From Rhodothermaceae bacterium bin80 (GTDB taxonomy: Bacteria; Bacteroidota; Rhodothermia; Rhodothermales; Bin80): a DNA stretch of 64,000 bases. Below, piece by piece: positions 16,787-25,805 of this stretch. The stretch covers positions 1-64,000 of the forward strand of contig MPNB01000008.1 of assembly GCA_002238805.1 (NCBI GenBank), given 5' to 3'. Position numbers and translations under genes: made by a program. The notes under the pieces are model-generated. The model saw only the letters and a list, made by a program, of their open reading frames with translations. It was not told the origin of the DNA and did not search any database. Within the stretch, counting starts at the first letter, position 1, and each line of letters begins with the position of its first letter.

Positions 16787-16823
16787 TGTAACATAATGAT
16801 AATTATGTTACATTGGAAATGGT
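16776..16823. repeat. Long near-perfect palindrome (22-bp arms, 4-nt loop)
   Basis: The inner arms CCAATGTAACATAAT and ATTATGTTACATTGG (16783-16797 and 16802-16816) are perfect around a GATA loop. After one mismatch, six further base pairs (ACCATT/AATGGT) extend each arm. It lies between the DUF1640 array and the rhodanese gene. No T-run follows on either side, so a simple terminator is unlikely. An operator, or the scar or end of a mobile element, are options. Confidence 0.85.
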
Positions 16824-16906
16824 CTCGGATCTCATCATTGTCCACCAAGCAACCGCTTCAATCTTTGCTCGTTCACTGGTTCGCTACCTCCATAAAAAGT
16901 ATCCCG

Positions 16907-17254
16907 ATGTCTGGTTTGTCCGAAAATTATGTACCTGAAATAACCGTACGGGAGCTCAAGCAGCTCCTTGACGAAAATAAACGACCATTCATTCTTGATG
17001 TCCGAGAAGAGTCGGAATATGCTATTGCCAATTTGGGTGGATACCTAATCCCTCTCGGCGAATTGGTTGACCATGTGGAGGAGCTTAAAAAGCACTGCGA
17101 CGATGAACTGATTGTCGTTCATTGCAGATCTGGGGGTCGATCAGCACAGGCTGTGAGATTCTTACATGCTGCAGGTCTCCTCAATGCCAAAAACCTCCGT
17201 GGAGGAACTCTTGCTTGGAGCAAAGAAATTGATCCAAGCCTGCCTACCTATTAG
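16907..17254 (+). CDS. Rhodanese-like domain protein
   Basis: ~115 aa from ATG 16907 (MSGLSENYVPEITVRELKQL). An upstream in-frame ATG at 16796 would add residues unlike the family and lies inside the palindrome. A single rhodanese domain: FILDVREESEYAIANLGGYLIPL, then the active-site loop VVHCRSGGRSAQA with the nucleophilic Cys, and a C-terminal LRGGTLAWSKEIDPSLPTY ending. Small single-domain rhodaneses transfer sulfur from a persulfide to an acceptor. The partner is unknown. Followed 17 nt later by miaA, so probably co-transcribed. Confidence 0.88.
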   Translation: MSGLSENYVPEITVRELKQLLDENKRPFILDVREESEYAIANLGGYLIPLGELVDHVEELKKHCDDELIVVHCRSGGRSAQAVRFLHAAGLLNAKNLRGGTLAWSKEIDPSLPTY

Positions 17255-17271
17255 ATATTGAGCTCAAGGCC

Positions 17272-18195
17272 ATGCGGGCCCAGACAATGCCGATTCACGC
17301 TATCGTCGGCCCTACCGCAGTTGGTAAAACGGCTCTGGGAATAAAGCTAGCGCAGGTCATTGGTGGTGAAATTATCTCCGCAGATAGCCGTCAGATCTAT
17401 AAGGAGCTCTCCATTGGATCAGCGAAGCCTACTGCTCAAGAACTCGCCTTGGTGCCACACCACTTTATTGATGAGTTGAAACTTGGCGAACATTATTCTG
17501 CCGGTCTATTTGCTAAGCTGGCTACAGCGCGTATTGGTGAGATTTTGGCACGTGATCGTGTTCCAATTGTAGTTGGCGGCTCAACATTGTACCTTCACGC
17601 ACTAATACACGGTCTATCCCCGCTCATTCCTTCTGATACGGAAGTGCGCACATCTATTGGAAATAGACTTGCTGACTTGGGCAAAAACGCACTCTACGAA
17701 GAACTTTGTCGAGTGGATCCGGACTCTGCCAGTACAATGGACCCGACAAAAACGACGCGGATGATCCGGGCGCTCGAGGTTTTTGAACTCACGGGCACAC
17801 CACTATCCAAGTTTCACAATGTCCATGAGACTCCCCTCTATTCGTTTTATGTAACCGTACTAACACTGGACCGCAGCGTGCTCTATCGACGAATTGAGCA
17901 GCGTGTAGATGAAATGCTCGCGGCAGGCCTCATTGAGGAAGTTCAGAGTATCCGCAATATGCAACTTGACCGAACATTGCCCGCATTAAAATCAATTGGC
18001 TATAAAGAACCACTGGCTTACTTGAACGGCTTGTATACTTGGGCTCATATGGTCGAAATCCTGAAACGCAATAGCCGACGCTATGCAAAGCGACAACTGA
18101 CGTGGTTTCGGCGCTATGAAACGTACCGAAGAGTTAATGCGGAGACCCCAGATGAGGTCTTGGTTAAGGCACTCTGTCACCTTTCTGAAGAGTGA
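17272..18195 (+). CDS. miaA: tRNA dimethylallyltransferase
   Basis: 307 aa, normal length. It adds a dimethylallyl group to N6 of A37 in tRNAs reading U-starting codons. The P-loop GPTAVGKTALG is at residues ~13-23. The substrate-binding DSRQIYKELSIGSAKPT, the VPHHFIDEL segment, VVGGSTLYLHALIHG and the C-terminal RNSRRYAKRQLTWFRR motif are all present. The start could be ATG 17272 or ATG 17287 (MPIHAIVGPTAVGKT), the latter fitting the family better. Follows the rhodanese gene and is convergent with the GT-C fusion gene. Confidence 0.95.
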   Translation: MRAQTMPIHAIVGPTAVGKTALGIKLAQVIGGEIISADSRQIYKELSIGSAKPTAQELALVPHHFIDELKLGEHYSAGLFAKLATARIGEILARDRVPIVVGGSTLYLHALIHGLSPLIPSDTEVRTSIGNRLADLGKNALYEELCRVDPDSASTMDPTKTTRMIRALEVFELTGTPLSKFHNVHETPLYSFYVTVLTLDRSVLYRRIEQRVDEMLAAGLIEEVQSIRNMQLDRTLPALKSIGYKEPLAYLNGLYTWAHMVEILKRNSRRYAKRQLTWFRRYETYRRVNAETPDEVLVKALCHLSEE

Positions 18196-18274
18196 CCACT
18201 CCCCTACTATGAACGGGAGCTGAAGGCGCTGGCAGAATAATGTTAGACTGTAAAAAATCCACGGAGATGGGGAT

Positions 18275-20167
18275 TCATTTCTCGATATTTGCATTAGATC
18301 TGACGGTCAGATGCGGTTCAAGAACGAACCCCGCTCCGGCAAATGGTCCTATTCCTGTTTTGAACTCAGCTATTGACCGCGCATCACATTTTTGAAAAAG
18401 TGTACTCCACTCCTGGGAGGTCCTGAACCGGAGGGCCCCCTCTTGTAGATTCATTCTACCATACGACCTCAGGCGATTGGCTAATTTGTCCAAAACTGTC
18501 AGAAGCTTGAGTTGAACAGGCGTTGTGTACACTGACTCAACCACGATAACACGCCTAGTACATACTCGCATTGCTTCACGGATTAACATTTCAGGATCTT
18601 CGGCATGATGCAATACAAAGTAGAGGAGAATTATGTCAAAATGTCCATTGGACCACGGCAATACCCCTGGTTGCAGTAAAACATGAGGCAACTCTGTTCT
18701 ATTCATTGCAACCACATCTGCCAGTAAGACGCGTGCTCCCAAACGATCCCTAATACACTTGCCCACGTAACCTTCTGCACAGCCTAAATCCAGCACTGTT
18801 AAGATGCCGCTATTGCGCGGAAAGAATGGATTGATTTTTCTGAATTTTTGCTTGGCACGCCAGCGCATTGCACCCTGCAAAAACTTCGGAGCATACCGAA
18901 TGGCTCCAAGTATCCCCCACCCTAACCAACCAGCAATAACGAATATCCAATAGGGTCCGCCGACATACAACAAGTATGTGCCCGCCGAACATACTCCCAG
19001 CCAAACCCAATGCCATCCATAAGCCTGTAAACTCGCGACTAGGAATAACGGAATGAGTAAATACCACGGATGGACAGTTGTAGCAAGCACTAGGTAGAAT
19101 CCTGTTGTAATGAGCATCGCCTGCGCCAGGGGCCAGCGTCGCCGCGCACTCACGAAATAAAGCACCGGAAGACTGACAAGAAACACAAGCCGCAGAAACG
19201 GGCCGATCTGCTTACTCCAATCCTCTCCCGTAAACCATTGCATCACGGCTTTCATACCGTAGTACGGACCTGCATTGAATTCAAAGAGCCGAGCGTAAAG
19301 ATCAAGGGATCCAGCCACATTGTTCAATACGTATGGAGCTGCAAACAGAAGTGCAAGAAGTACTGCTACAATACCACCGGGCCAAACAGAGCGCCAACCA
19401 AATCGACTCCACAGAAACGGAAAAAAGAGAAATGGTAGCAACTTGACCCAGCCGGCTATTGCTAAGAAGCTAGAAGCCCAGCCCCCATATCCTCTTCGGG
19501 CCAGAGAAATTACCAGGATCAATGCCAATAGAGCTGCCGATTCCGTATGAGCCTGGCCAGCAGTTTCCAGTAATACGACCGGGCTCCATGCATAGAGCAA
19601 TACAAAACCGCTTGACACAATTCGGGCGAGGAGAAAAATTGCCAATAGTTCAGCCAGAAGAAGAACCCCTTTGATCAGGTAATAGCTTCGCAGATTGTCT
19701 GGTGTGTGCCAAGCAGTTCCCAGTCTAAAAATCAGTTGAGAAACCGGAGGATAAACACTCACATATGCCTTGGAATTTAGCTCTTTGAATGTAATATCCT
19801 GCTGAAGGTCACTGAAAATGACATCCTCCGGTGCGAGTCTGTACGGATTACCATCGTTCTGCTGTACAAGCCCATCCCATACGTAGCGATAAGCATCATC
19901 GGAGACAGATGGTGGAAGGCCAATCAATGCTAACCGAAATAGCAGTGCATATAGAATGACGGCTTTCAGGTCAAAATTTCCCCAGCGCCAACAGACGATC
20001 CAACAAACGCTACCAAATACAACTAAGCCAAATATTAATGGTACATGGCTACGGTCAACTGCTACAAACCCCAATGTCAGAACCGCAGCACAGAGTCCAA
20101 CATGTGCGACCAATTGCCATATAGTGAGCCATCGGTTCGGAGATTTTCTCACTATCACGGAGATCAT
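18275..20167 (-). CDS. GT-C type glycosyltransferase fused to a SAM-dependent methyltransferase
   Basis: 630 aa. Residues 1-~435 form a polytopic membrane protein with about ten to twelve hydrophobic segments. It carries an early SDDAYRYVWDGLVQQNDGNPY loop, as in polyprenyl-phosphate-dependent GT-87/mannosyltransferase-like GT-C enzymes, whose acidic pair is catalytic. Residues ~450-630 are a cytoplasmic class I methyltransferase: motif I VLDLGCAEGYVGK, then VLPWSNGHFDIILLYFVLHH and MLIREAMRVC. The linker is basic (MRWRAKQKFRKINPFF). No stop codon or plausible internal start separates the parts. Acceptor lipid or glycan is unknown. Linked glycosylation and methylation of one product is an inference. 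Convergent with miaA. Confidence 0.8.
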   Translation of the reverse strand: MISVIVRKSPNRWLTIWQLVAHVGLCAAVLTLGFVAVDRSHVPLIFGLVVFGSVCWIVCWRWGNFDLKAVILYALLFRLALIGLPPSVSDDAYRYVWDGLVQQNDGNPYRLAPEDVIFSDLQQDITFKELNSKAYVSVYPPVSQLIFRLGTAWHTPDNLRSYYLIKGVLLLAELLAIFLLARIVSSGFVLLYAWSPVVLLETAGQAHTESAALLALILVISLARRGYGGWASSFLAIAGWVKLLPFLFFPFLWSRFGWRSVWPGGIVAVLLALLFAAPYVLNNVAGSLDLYARLFEFNAGPYYGMKAVMQWFTGEDWSKQIGPFLRLVFLVSLPVLYFVSARRRWPLAQAMLITTGFYLVLATTVHPWYLLIPLFLVASLQAYGWHWVWLGVCSAGTYLLYVGGPYWIFVIAGWLGWGILGAIRYAPKFLQGAMRWRAKQKFRKINPFFPRNSGILTVLDLGCAEGYVGKCIRDRLGARVLLADVVAMNRTELPHVLLQPGVLPWSNGHFDIILLYFVLHHAEDPEMLIREAMRVCTRRVIVVESVYTTPVQLKLLTVLDKLANRLRSYGRMNLQEGALRFRTSQEWSTLFQKCDARSIAEFKTGIGPFAGAGFVLEPHLTVRSNANIEK

Positions 20168-20751
20168 CCTTTTTCTGTTCTCACCGTCTGGGGATTGTCA
20201 GACAAATGTCGAACAATTCCTGTAAGAGAGTTGATTGGTTGCTCAGAAAGGCGTGATGGAGTTAAGAGGCCAGCATGGTACTCATTTACGTCCTGTCGGG
20301 AGTTATCTTCTGCTATGGTACTAGGGTACAATTTCCGTTGTAGAGCTCGCGATGGAGAATGCCAAGGCTGCGGAAGGCTTACTGATGAACTTGGTGAATC
20401 AGGGATTGCGCTATGATCAGAAACTTGTGTGTGTGATAGATGGTGCCGAAGAACTTCACAAGACCGTCCATTGGGTCTTCTAGGACTGCCATAGGTGTAG
20501 CGATGCACTTGGCGTAAACAGGAAAATTTGCTGGGAAAGCCCAAAAGAAGATCAGGTAGCGGCGTGACAGAATCAGAGGGCGGCGCGGTGCCCTCCGACT
20601 CTACCACGCCCTCAGAAAACAGTTTCCTGTGAAGGTTACACGAAAAATCTTTAAGGAGAACAAGTTGCATCATAGCACCGGGAACTTTTATATCCAACTT
20701 CGTTAATTTAAGAGATCGTTTATAGTCTTTAATCGTAACACTTGTGAGCAC
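20168..20751. other. 584-nt gap containing a dead transposase
   Basis: Apart from the transposase remnant at 20325-20640, nothing coding was recognised. The last ~100 nt before 20752 are AT-rich and presumably hold the promoter of the secreted BNR-repeat protein. Confidence 0.4.
20325..20640 (+). pseudogene. Decayed mutator-type (IS256-like) transposase fragment
   Basis: Three reading-frame pieces add up to the core of a Transposase_mut-type protein. First is AKAAEGLLMNLVNQGLRYDQ followed by CVIDGAEELHKTVHWVF (to a TAG at 20481). After a frame change comes V-stop-RCTWRKQENLLGKPK, where the family has QRC.WHKRENV..LPK. Finally EDQVAA-stop-QNQRAA and PTLPRPQKT match the family's DQ.AWR.RL.AAY..PTY.EA. 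At least two stops and two frameshifts show it is long dead. No terminal inverted repeats were identified. Confidence 0.6.
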
Positions 20752-23700
20752 ATGACTTATCGCGAAATCAGATTCATTGGCTTGGCAGCCATACTCCTCA
20801 TTGTACCCGTGATTGGGGTTACGTTTTTGCTTCCTGGAGATACTCAGGAAGAGTTTGAGTTTAGATCAGAGAAATCCAAACGTCTGAAAGCTCCGTTTGG
20901 ACATCCAGATAAGTTTATAGAATTCTTCGCTGCAGTTGAGGGTCTTGATCAGGGTTATGCGCCCTATCCGCAGGGCTACAAGATGGAAGAATTCCGAAAA
21001 GCCATGCTCGCCAATTCCAAGCGGGGGAACACAGCCGAGCTCGCATGGGTAGAGCGCGGACCTGGGCGTGTGGGTGGAAGAACCCGTGCTGTTTTGATTG
21101 ATCACACGGATCCGACCGCTAATGAGTGGTTCGTTGGAGCCGTAGGAGGCGGCGTGTGGAAAGCACGTCGATACATTGATACATTTGATCAGGCGGCGAT
21201 TGAGTGGACTCCACTTACGGATCATCTTCCCAGTCTCGCTGTTTCTGCCATGGCGGGAGCATCCGTCAACCACCCCAAGGTTATATATGTTGGAACTGGT
21301 GAAGGATTTGGGAATATTGATGCTTCCTCCGGCACTGGCATGTTCAAAACGACCGACGGGGGGGATACTTGGACGCATTTGACCTCGACGACTAACAACA
21401 CTGACTGGCTTTTCATAAATCGCATAGCCGTAGATCCTAACAATCCAGATATTGTCGTAGCGGCGACAAATACGAGCATCTTTCGCTCAGAAAACGGCGG
21501 ACAATCATTCTCAAAGGTTTTAGGTAGAAACAGTCGAATTCAGGATTTGCGGGCAAAACCAGACAACTTTGACGTGCAGTTTGCAACAGTGAATGGTCAT
21601 GGGATATTACGTTCAACCGATGGAGGAAAAACTTGGGAGGATTCATTTTCGGCATTGGTTTACGGAGGGGCTCGCATTGAATTGGCAATTTCACAATCTC
21701 ACCCGGAGGTGATCTGGGCTTCAGTTGAAAGTACAGGGGGAAGAGCTGCCCTCTTTGGTCCCGTGCCGGATATTTATCGCTCCGTCGATGCTGGCGAGTC
21801 TTGGACTTTTGTCGATAATTTGGACAGTGTACCAGAGTTCTTCCAGGTTTACCTAGGTCAACAGGGGTGGTATGACAATACAATTACAGTTCATCCCTTT
21901 TCGCCGGACACTGCTTACATCGGCGGCATCCTCCGTTGGAAAACATGGGTTGAGGGAGATACAACATTTCGTATAGGAGCAGTCGGACGTTTTGCAAATA
22001 ACGCAAGCAGTTTCTTGAACTTGGTCAACTTTGGTGCAAGTCATGTGGGCGGCACGATAGATGTGGGCTATTCCGACCCCGAGGTAACAAATATAGATGT
22101 AACCGAAATGACCTCTATTGAAATCCGATTTGGTCCAAACCTCACTCAATTTGCTCACCGATTCTCAGTGCCGGCAAACGGGGGAACTGCTGGAGATGGC
22201 GGTGCGGGAATTGCGTTTGCGGATTACATGTACCAAGATTACGTTGAGGTACCCTTTCAGGTTTGGGATACCGACAATAACCGTCAATTGATGGCCTCGT
22301 TCAGAGATCAGGCGAACAATGGTGCATGGGACTTGATTCCTTTCAATACAGCGGGCCCGGGGAATACACATAGCCGAGAATATATATTCATCTCCAAGCA
22401 TGATTACAATGCCAGTGTCCCCCTGTCCGACTACATGGTAGACGGAGGATTCTCCAGCGGTCTCATGTATTTTATGTGGCCATTTCTAGCCGATGGGGAT
22501 GAGGTCGTATGGGACCCAAACTCGCCAACCCCAGGTACTTTGGAGATTGAGTTTACCTCAATTGAAGGAGAGCTCCGAAATATAGACCTTTGGGAAAATG
22601 GTGAGGTCCATGTAGACCACCATAATCTTACCGTTGTACCCATTGATGGAAGCAGTAATGAATTTCATATCCTGAATGGAAATGATGGTGGTTTCGCCTA
22701 TTCACGTGACGGCGGCGAAACTTGGGCAGAAGGAGACGCATACCCCGGATACAATACATCTCAGTTTTATGACGCAACCAAGCGTCCGGGATTCCCCATG
22801 TATTTAGGTGGTACGCAGGATAATGGTACTTGGGCCTCCTACAATAATGCTAATAACCGGCGGGGATGGCGGGATATGCTGGGCGGGGACGGATTTGATG
22901 TTGTTTGGAAGGGAGCAGATTCACTTATGGGCTCAATACAGGGTAATTTTATCCAACGATCACTCAATGGCGGCACTACATGGGAATCAGCAGGCAACAT
23001 TGGCGACTGGCCCGGGCAATTTCTCACGTCCATTGGATGGACTCCTGAATCGGGAGCTACCGTATTTAGCATGACACCAGATCCAGCTGGAGGACTACTT
23101 AGATCTCTCGATTTTGGTGCATCTTGGCATGCGATCCCAGCAAGTAACCCCGATGCTTGGGCAGCATTCAGTAGCGGTAAGGTACGTGTTTCTCTAGCCG
23201 ATCCCTCAGTGGTCTGGGCAGGATATAGAATGAGGAGTCCTAGTGGTGCTGCAAGGCTCCACGTATCCGAAAATGCTTTAAATCCCCGCCAAGGAGAAGG
23301 CGTGCAGGATCCAGTGGCACTGCGACCGGTTAGTTCACCAAGTTTTGCACCGACAAGCCGAATTGCAGGCTTAGCCACGCATCCGTTTAGTCGTGCCACC
23401 GCTTATGTGACGTTTGCTGTTTCATGCCAGCCCAAGGTGTTACGAACGGAGGATATGGGAAACACCTGGGAGGACCTTTCAGGAGGATTCGCTGGAATTG
23501 AAAACTGCCAGAGCAGCAATGGATTCCCTAATGCTAGAGTTTGGGACATCGAAGTCTTCCCCGATACGCCGCGGATTATTTGGGCTGGCACTGATATGGG
23601 TATCTTTGAATCCCGTGATCATGGCCAGACTTGGGCTTACGCTGATAATGGACTCCCGGCTGTGAGTGTTTGGCGTATTCGCATTGTCGATGGTGAAGTA

Positions 23701-24054
23701 GTTCTTGCCACACATGGGCGTGGTGTTTGGTCACTTGATATTACACAGGTGCAAACCGCCATGGAAGAAGCTGCGGCAGAGCTACCGACCTCGTTTGAAC
23801 TGCTCAGCAATTACCCCAATCCATTTAATCCAAGTACAACTATTGGCTTCAAGATCGCGGCAGATAGTCACATTCGCGTAACTGTGTTCGATGTATTGGG
23901 CCGTAAGGTTGCGACGCTGACGGATGAACCCTATTCAAGAGGTACTCACCAAATTCAATGGGATGCTTCAGCGATGAGTAGCGGACAGTATATCTATCGG
24001 ATGGAAGCAGATGGCAAGCTGATCGGCGCAAAAGCTATGGTGCTTGTAAAGTAA
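20752..24054 (+). CDS. Secreted VPS10/sortilin-type BNR-repeat protein with T9SS C-terminal sorting domain
   Basis: 1100 aa. An N-terminal hydrophobic signal segment (IGLAAILLIVPVIGVTFLL) is followed by beta-propeller repeats with many Asp-box motifs, e.g. STDGGKTWED, TTDGGDTWTH, SRDGGETWAEG, SRDHGQTWAY, as in VPS10/BNR proteins. The central region (~residues 400-640) interrupts the repeats. The last ~85 residues are a type A sorting domain (FELLSNYPNPFNPSTTIGF, then VTVFDVLGRKVATL, and SGQYIYRMEADG), which directs export by the type IX secretion system and cell-surface attachment or release. A protease or glycan-binding role cannot be read from sequence. Confidence 0.9.
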   Translation: MTYREIRFIGLAAILLIVPVIGVTFLLPGDTQEEFEFRSEKSKRLKAPFGHPDKFIEFFAAVEGLDQGYAPYPQGYKMEEFRKAMLANSKRGNTAELAWVERGPGRVGGRTRAVLIDHTDPTANEWFVGAVGGGVWKARRYIDTFDQAAIEWTPLTDHLPSLAVSAMAGASVNHPKVIYVGTGEGFGNIDASSGTGMFKTTDGGDTWTHLTSTTNNTDWLFINRIAVDPNNPDIVVAATNTSIFRSENGGQSFSKVLGRNSRIQDLRAKPDNFDVQFATVNGHGILRSTDGGKTWEDSFSALVYGGARIELAISQSHPEVIWASVESTGGRAALFGPVPDIYRSVDAGESWTFVDNLDSVPEFFQVYLGQQGWYDNTITVHPFSPDTAYIGGILRWKTWVEGDTTFRIGAVGRFANNASSFLNLVNFGASHVGGTIDVGYSDPEVTNIDVTEMTSIEIRFGPNLTQFAHRFSVPANGGTAGDGGAGIAFADYMYQDYVEVPFQVWDTDNNRQLMASFRDQANNGAWDLIPFNTAGPGNTHSREYIFISKHDYNASVPLSDYMVDGGFSSGLMYFMWPFLADGDEVVWDPNSPTPGTLEIEFTSIEGELRNIDLWENGEVHVDHHNLTVVPIDGSSNEFHILNGNDGGFAYSRDGGETWAEGDAYPGYNTSQFYDATKRPGFPMYLGGTQDNGTWASYNNANNRRGWRDMLGGDGFDVVWKGADSLMGSIQGNFIQRSLNGGTTWESAGNIGDWPGQFLTSIGWTPESGATVFSMTPDPAGGLLRSLDFGASWHAIPASNPDAWAAFSSGKVRVSLADPSVVWAGYRMRSPSGAARLHVSENALNPRQGEGVQDPVALRPVSSPSFAPTSRIAGLATHPFSRATAYVTFAVSCQPKVLRTEDMGNTWEDLSGGFAGIENCQSSNGFPNARVWDIEVFPDTPRIIWAGTDMGIFESRDHGQTWAYADNGLPAVSVWRIRIVDGEVVLATHGRGVWSLDITQVQTAMEEAAAELPTSFELLSNYPNPFNPSTTIGFKIAADSHIRVTVFDVLGRKVATLTDEPYSRGTHQIQWDASAMSSGQYIYRMEADGKLIGAKAMVLVK

Positions 24055-24095
24055 AGCCCTTACCTTGATATTAATTCCCTAATACGCATGCTGTG

Positions 24096-24129
24096 GGCTA
24101 CGTTTGGCAATAAAATACCAAGCGTAGCC
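24096..24129. terminator. Stem-loop between convergent genes
   Basis: GGCTACG-T-TTGG, a 10-nt A/T-rich loop, then CCAA-G-CGTAGCC: an 11-bp stem with one mismatch. It overlaps the stop codon of the RsbW-like gene and lies 41 nt after the stop of the T9SS cargo gene. A five-T run follows a little downstream on the plus strand (about 24137). It may act as a bidirectional terminator. Confidence 0.5.
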
Positions 24130-24505
24130 TGCAGCCGTTTTTCTCAATGTGGATCTCGTCAGCCATCGTGCGCATGAAATATTGCCCTCGACCATGATCT
24201 GCCAATCGATTAAATTCTGTCAGCGGGTCACGTCGTGTCCAATGGATACCGTCGCCTTCATCGGTTACGACTAAGTCGATTCGATTTCCACCCTTAACTA
24301 GGCTAAGAGTCGCATTCTTATCCTCATCCCACTGGTTGCCGTGTTCCATGGCATTCGTCAAGGCTTCGCTCGCAAGGAGTATGACCCTGTAGGATAAATC
24401 GTCATCCAGCTCCAAGGTTGGTATAAAATCCTGCAAGGCTTCCACCGCGCAGTCTAGCTCCTCGAAAGTGGATCCTAACTCCAGATCAAGTCTTTTCTGA
24501 GACAT
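24098..24505 (-). CDS. RsbW/SpoIIAB-type serine kinase / anti-sigma factor
   Basis: 135 aa, one GHKL ATPase domain of the HATPase_c_2 group. The N box is LASEALTNAMEHGNQWD, the G1 box DEGDGIHW, and a Gly-rich G2-like segment DHGRGQYFMRTMADE follows. Such proteins phosphorylate anti-sigma-factor antagonists and sequester a sigma factor, or act in partner-switching modules. No STAS-domain antagonist, PP2C phosphatase or sigma gene is adjacent, so the partner is unknown. Lies 28 nt downstream of the GT4 gene on the same strand, so co-transcription is likely. Confidence 0.85.
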   Translation of the reverse strand: MSQKRLDLELGSTFEELDCAVEALQDFIPTLELDDDLSYRVILLASEALTNAMEHGNQWDEDKNATLSLVKGGNRIDLVVTDEGDGIHWTRRDPLTEFNRLADHGRGQYFMRTMADEIHIEKNGCRLRLVFYCQT

Positions 24506-24533
24506 TGTGACTCTGTTCCAGTTTGATTTTTGC

Positions 24534-25805
24534 TTACGCTTGAACTATGGTATTAAACACATCAGATAATTTCTGTGTAAGATGCTCGCGGCTATACATG
24601 GATACGAATGCTTCATCTGGCCTCGGAAAACATTGATTACGCCAATCATCTCTTATCCGACTCAGGGCTTGCGTGACTTGATTTACATTTTCAGGAGAAA
24701 CTATGTAAGCTGCTCTGTAACGGTGCAGTGTGTCGCGTGCAGCCCCCGGTGGTACAAGTGCCAATATCGGCTTCCTGGTTCCCATATACTCAAATAATTT
24801 ACCAGTCGAAATCTGTGATGCACCAGGTCGACTGCCAATTGTCATCCATAATATGTCGGCATTCTGTTGTATAGAAACTACTCTACTGTGCTCAACATAT
24901 CCTACGTATTGAACCACCTGTTCAAGCTCCAAGCTCCGCACAAGGCGATCAAAATCAGCCGGCACCAAACCCGCAAAGATTGCTGAAACCTGGTTACGCA
25001 TATCAGGATATTGAGTTAAGAACTCTCCTAAACCACGTAAAAAATATTCGGGTGTCTGAGCATCATAAAACACACCTGTATAGACAAGTCGAAGCCGATC
25101 TCCATGATTAGCTTGCGTTACTGATGGAGGACTATGTTCTTCATATCCATGAGGAATAACGTGCCCAGGAATTCTAAGAGGTTTGTGTCTGGTTTGCAAA
25201 CCATCTAGAATCGGCCGATTAATCGTAGTAACTACGGATGCCTGCTGGAGAACTTGCCGCTCCTGCCGAATGTGAATCTGCCGATGCAAAATTGTTGGAT
25301 AGATGTGTCTTGGATTACCCACCCAATCATCACGAAAATCAATAATCAAGGGCAACCTTAACCGTTGAGAGATTTTTCCGCCTACCAAGTGTCCGGTATA
25401 GGGAGGTGCACTAGAAAAAATTGCACTGAAAGATTGAATTGAGGCTTCTCGTAAACCGGCTTGGACTGCAAAAGGCATCCAGCCTAGTTTGTTGTCGGGG
25501 ACAAAAACCCAGTTACTGATTGAGGCCAGCACTTGCCTTTTCGATTCTCGAGGAAGCTTTACTGTACTGCCTACCCGAAAAAAGCGTGTTGGATCAAGGC
25601 TTCGCGTCCGTACTACACGAATCCCTGCCTCTTGAATAGGCGCCCAAAGTGAGTTGTCATGTGCAAAATACCCCGCCGGCTTTGCAGTGAGTACAGTCGG
25701 CTGCCATCCATACTCGGGTAAGTGACGCACAAATCCTGCAATCCGCTGAACACCACTGAGTCCAAGTGGAGGGAAATAGTATGCTACGACCAGCACATGC
25801 TTCAT
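24534..25805 (-). CDS. Glycosyltransferase family 4-like protein
   Basis: 423 aa, GT-B fold. The start MKHVLVVAYYFPPLGLSGVQR is typical of GT4 enzymes in polysaccharide clusters. The C-terminal nucleotide-sugar domain shows RLVYTGVFYDAQTPEYFLRG, VQYVGYVEHSRVV, then PGASQISTGKLFEYMGTRKPILAL, where a Glu in EYMG contacts the donor. Probably works at the cytoplasmic face on a surface glycan. Donor and acceptor are unknown. Its ATG overlaps the stop of the M24 peptidase gene by one base (TGATG), so the pair is translationally coupled although functionally unrelated on current knowledge. Confidence 0.85.
   Translation of the reverse strand: MKHVLVVAYYFPPLGLSGVQRIAGFVRHLPEYGWQPTVLTAKPAGYFAHDNSLWAPIQEAGIRVVRTRSLDPTRFFRVGSTVKLPRESKRQVLASISNWVFVPDNKLGWMPFAVQAGLREASIQSFSAIFSSAPPYTGHLVGGKISQRLRLPLIIDFRDDWVGNPRHIYPTILHRQIHIRQERQVLQQASVVTTINRPILDGLQTRHKPLRIPGHVIPHGYEEHSPPSVTQANHGDRLRLVYTGVFYDAQTPEYFLRGLGEFLTQYPDMRNQVSAIFAGLVPADFDRLVRSLELEQVVQYVGYVEHSRVVSIQQNADILWMTIGSRPGASQISTGKLFEYMGTRKPILALVPPGAARDTLHRYRAAYIVSPENVNQVTQALSRIRDDWRNQCFPRPDEAFVSMYSREHLTQKLSDVFNTIVQA

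Noticed and set aside
20164-20751. Minus-strand ORF of 195 residues in the gap before the T9SS cargo gene
   Set aside because: It covers the dead plus-strand transposase and shows no recognisable protein features.
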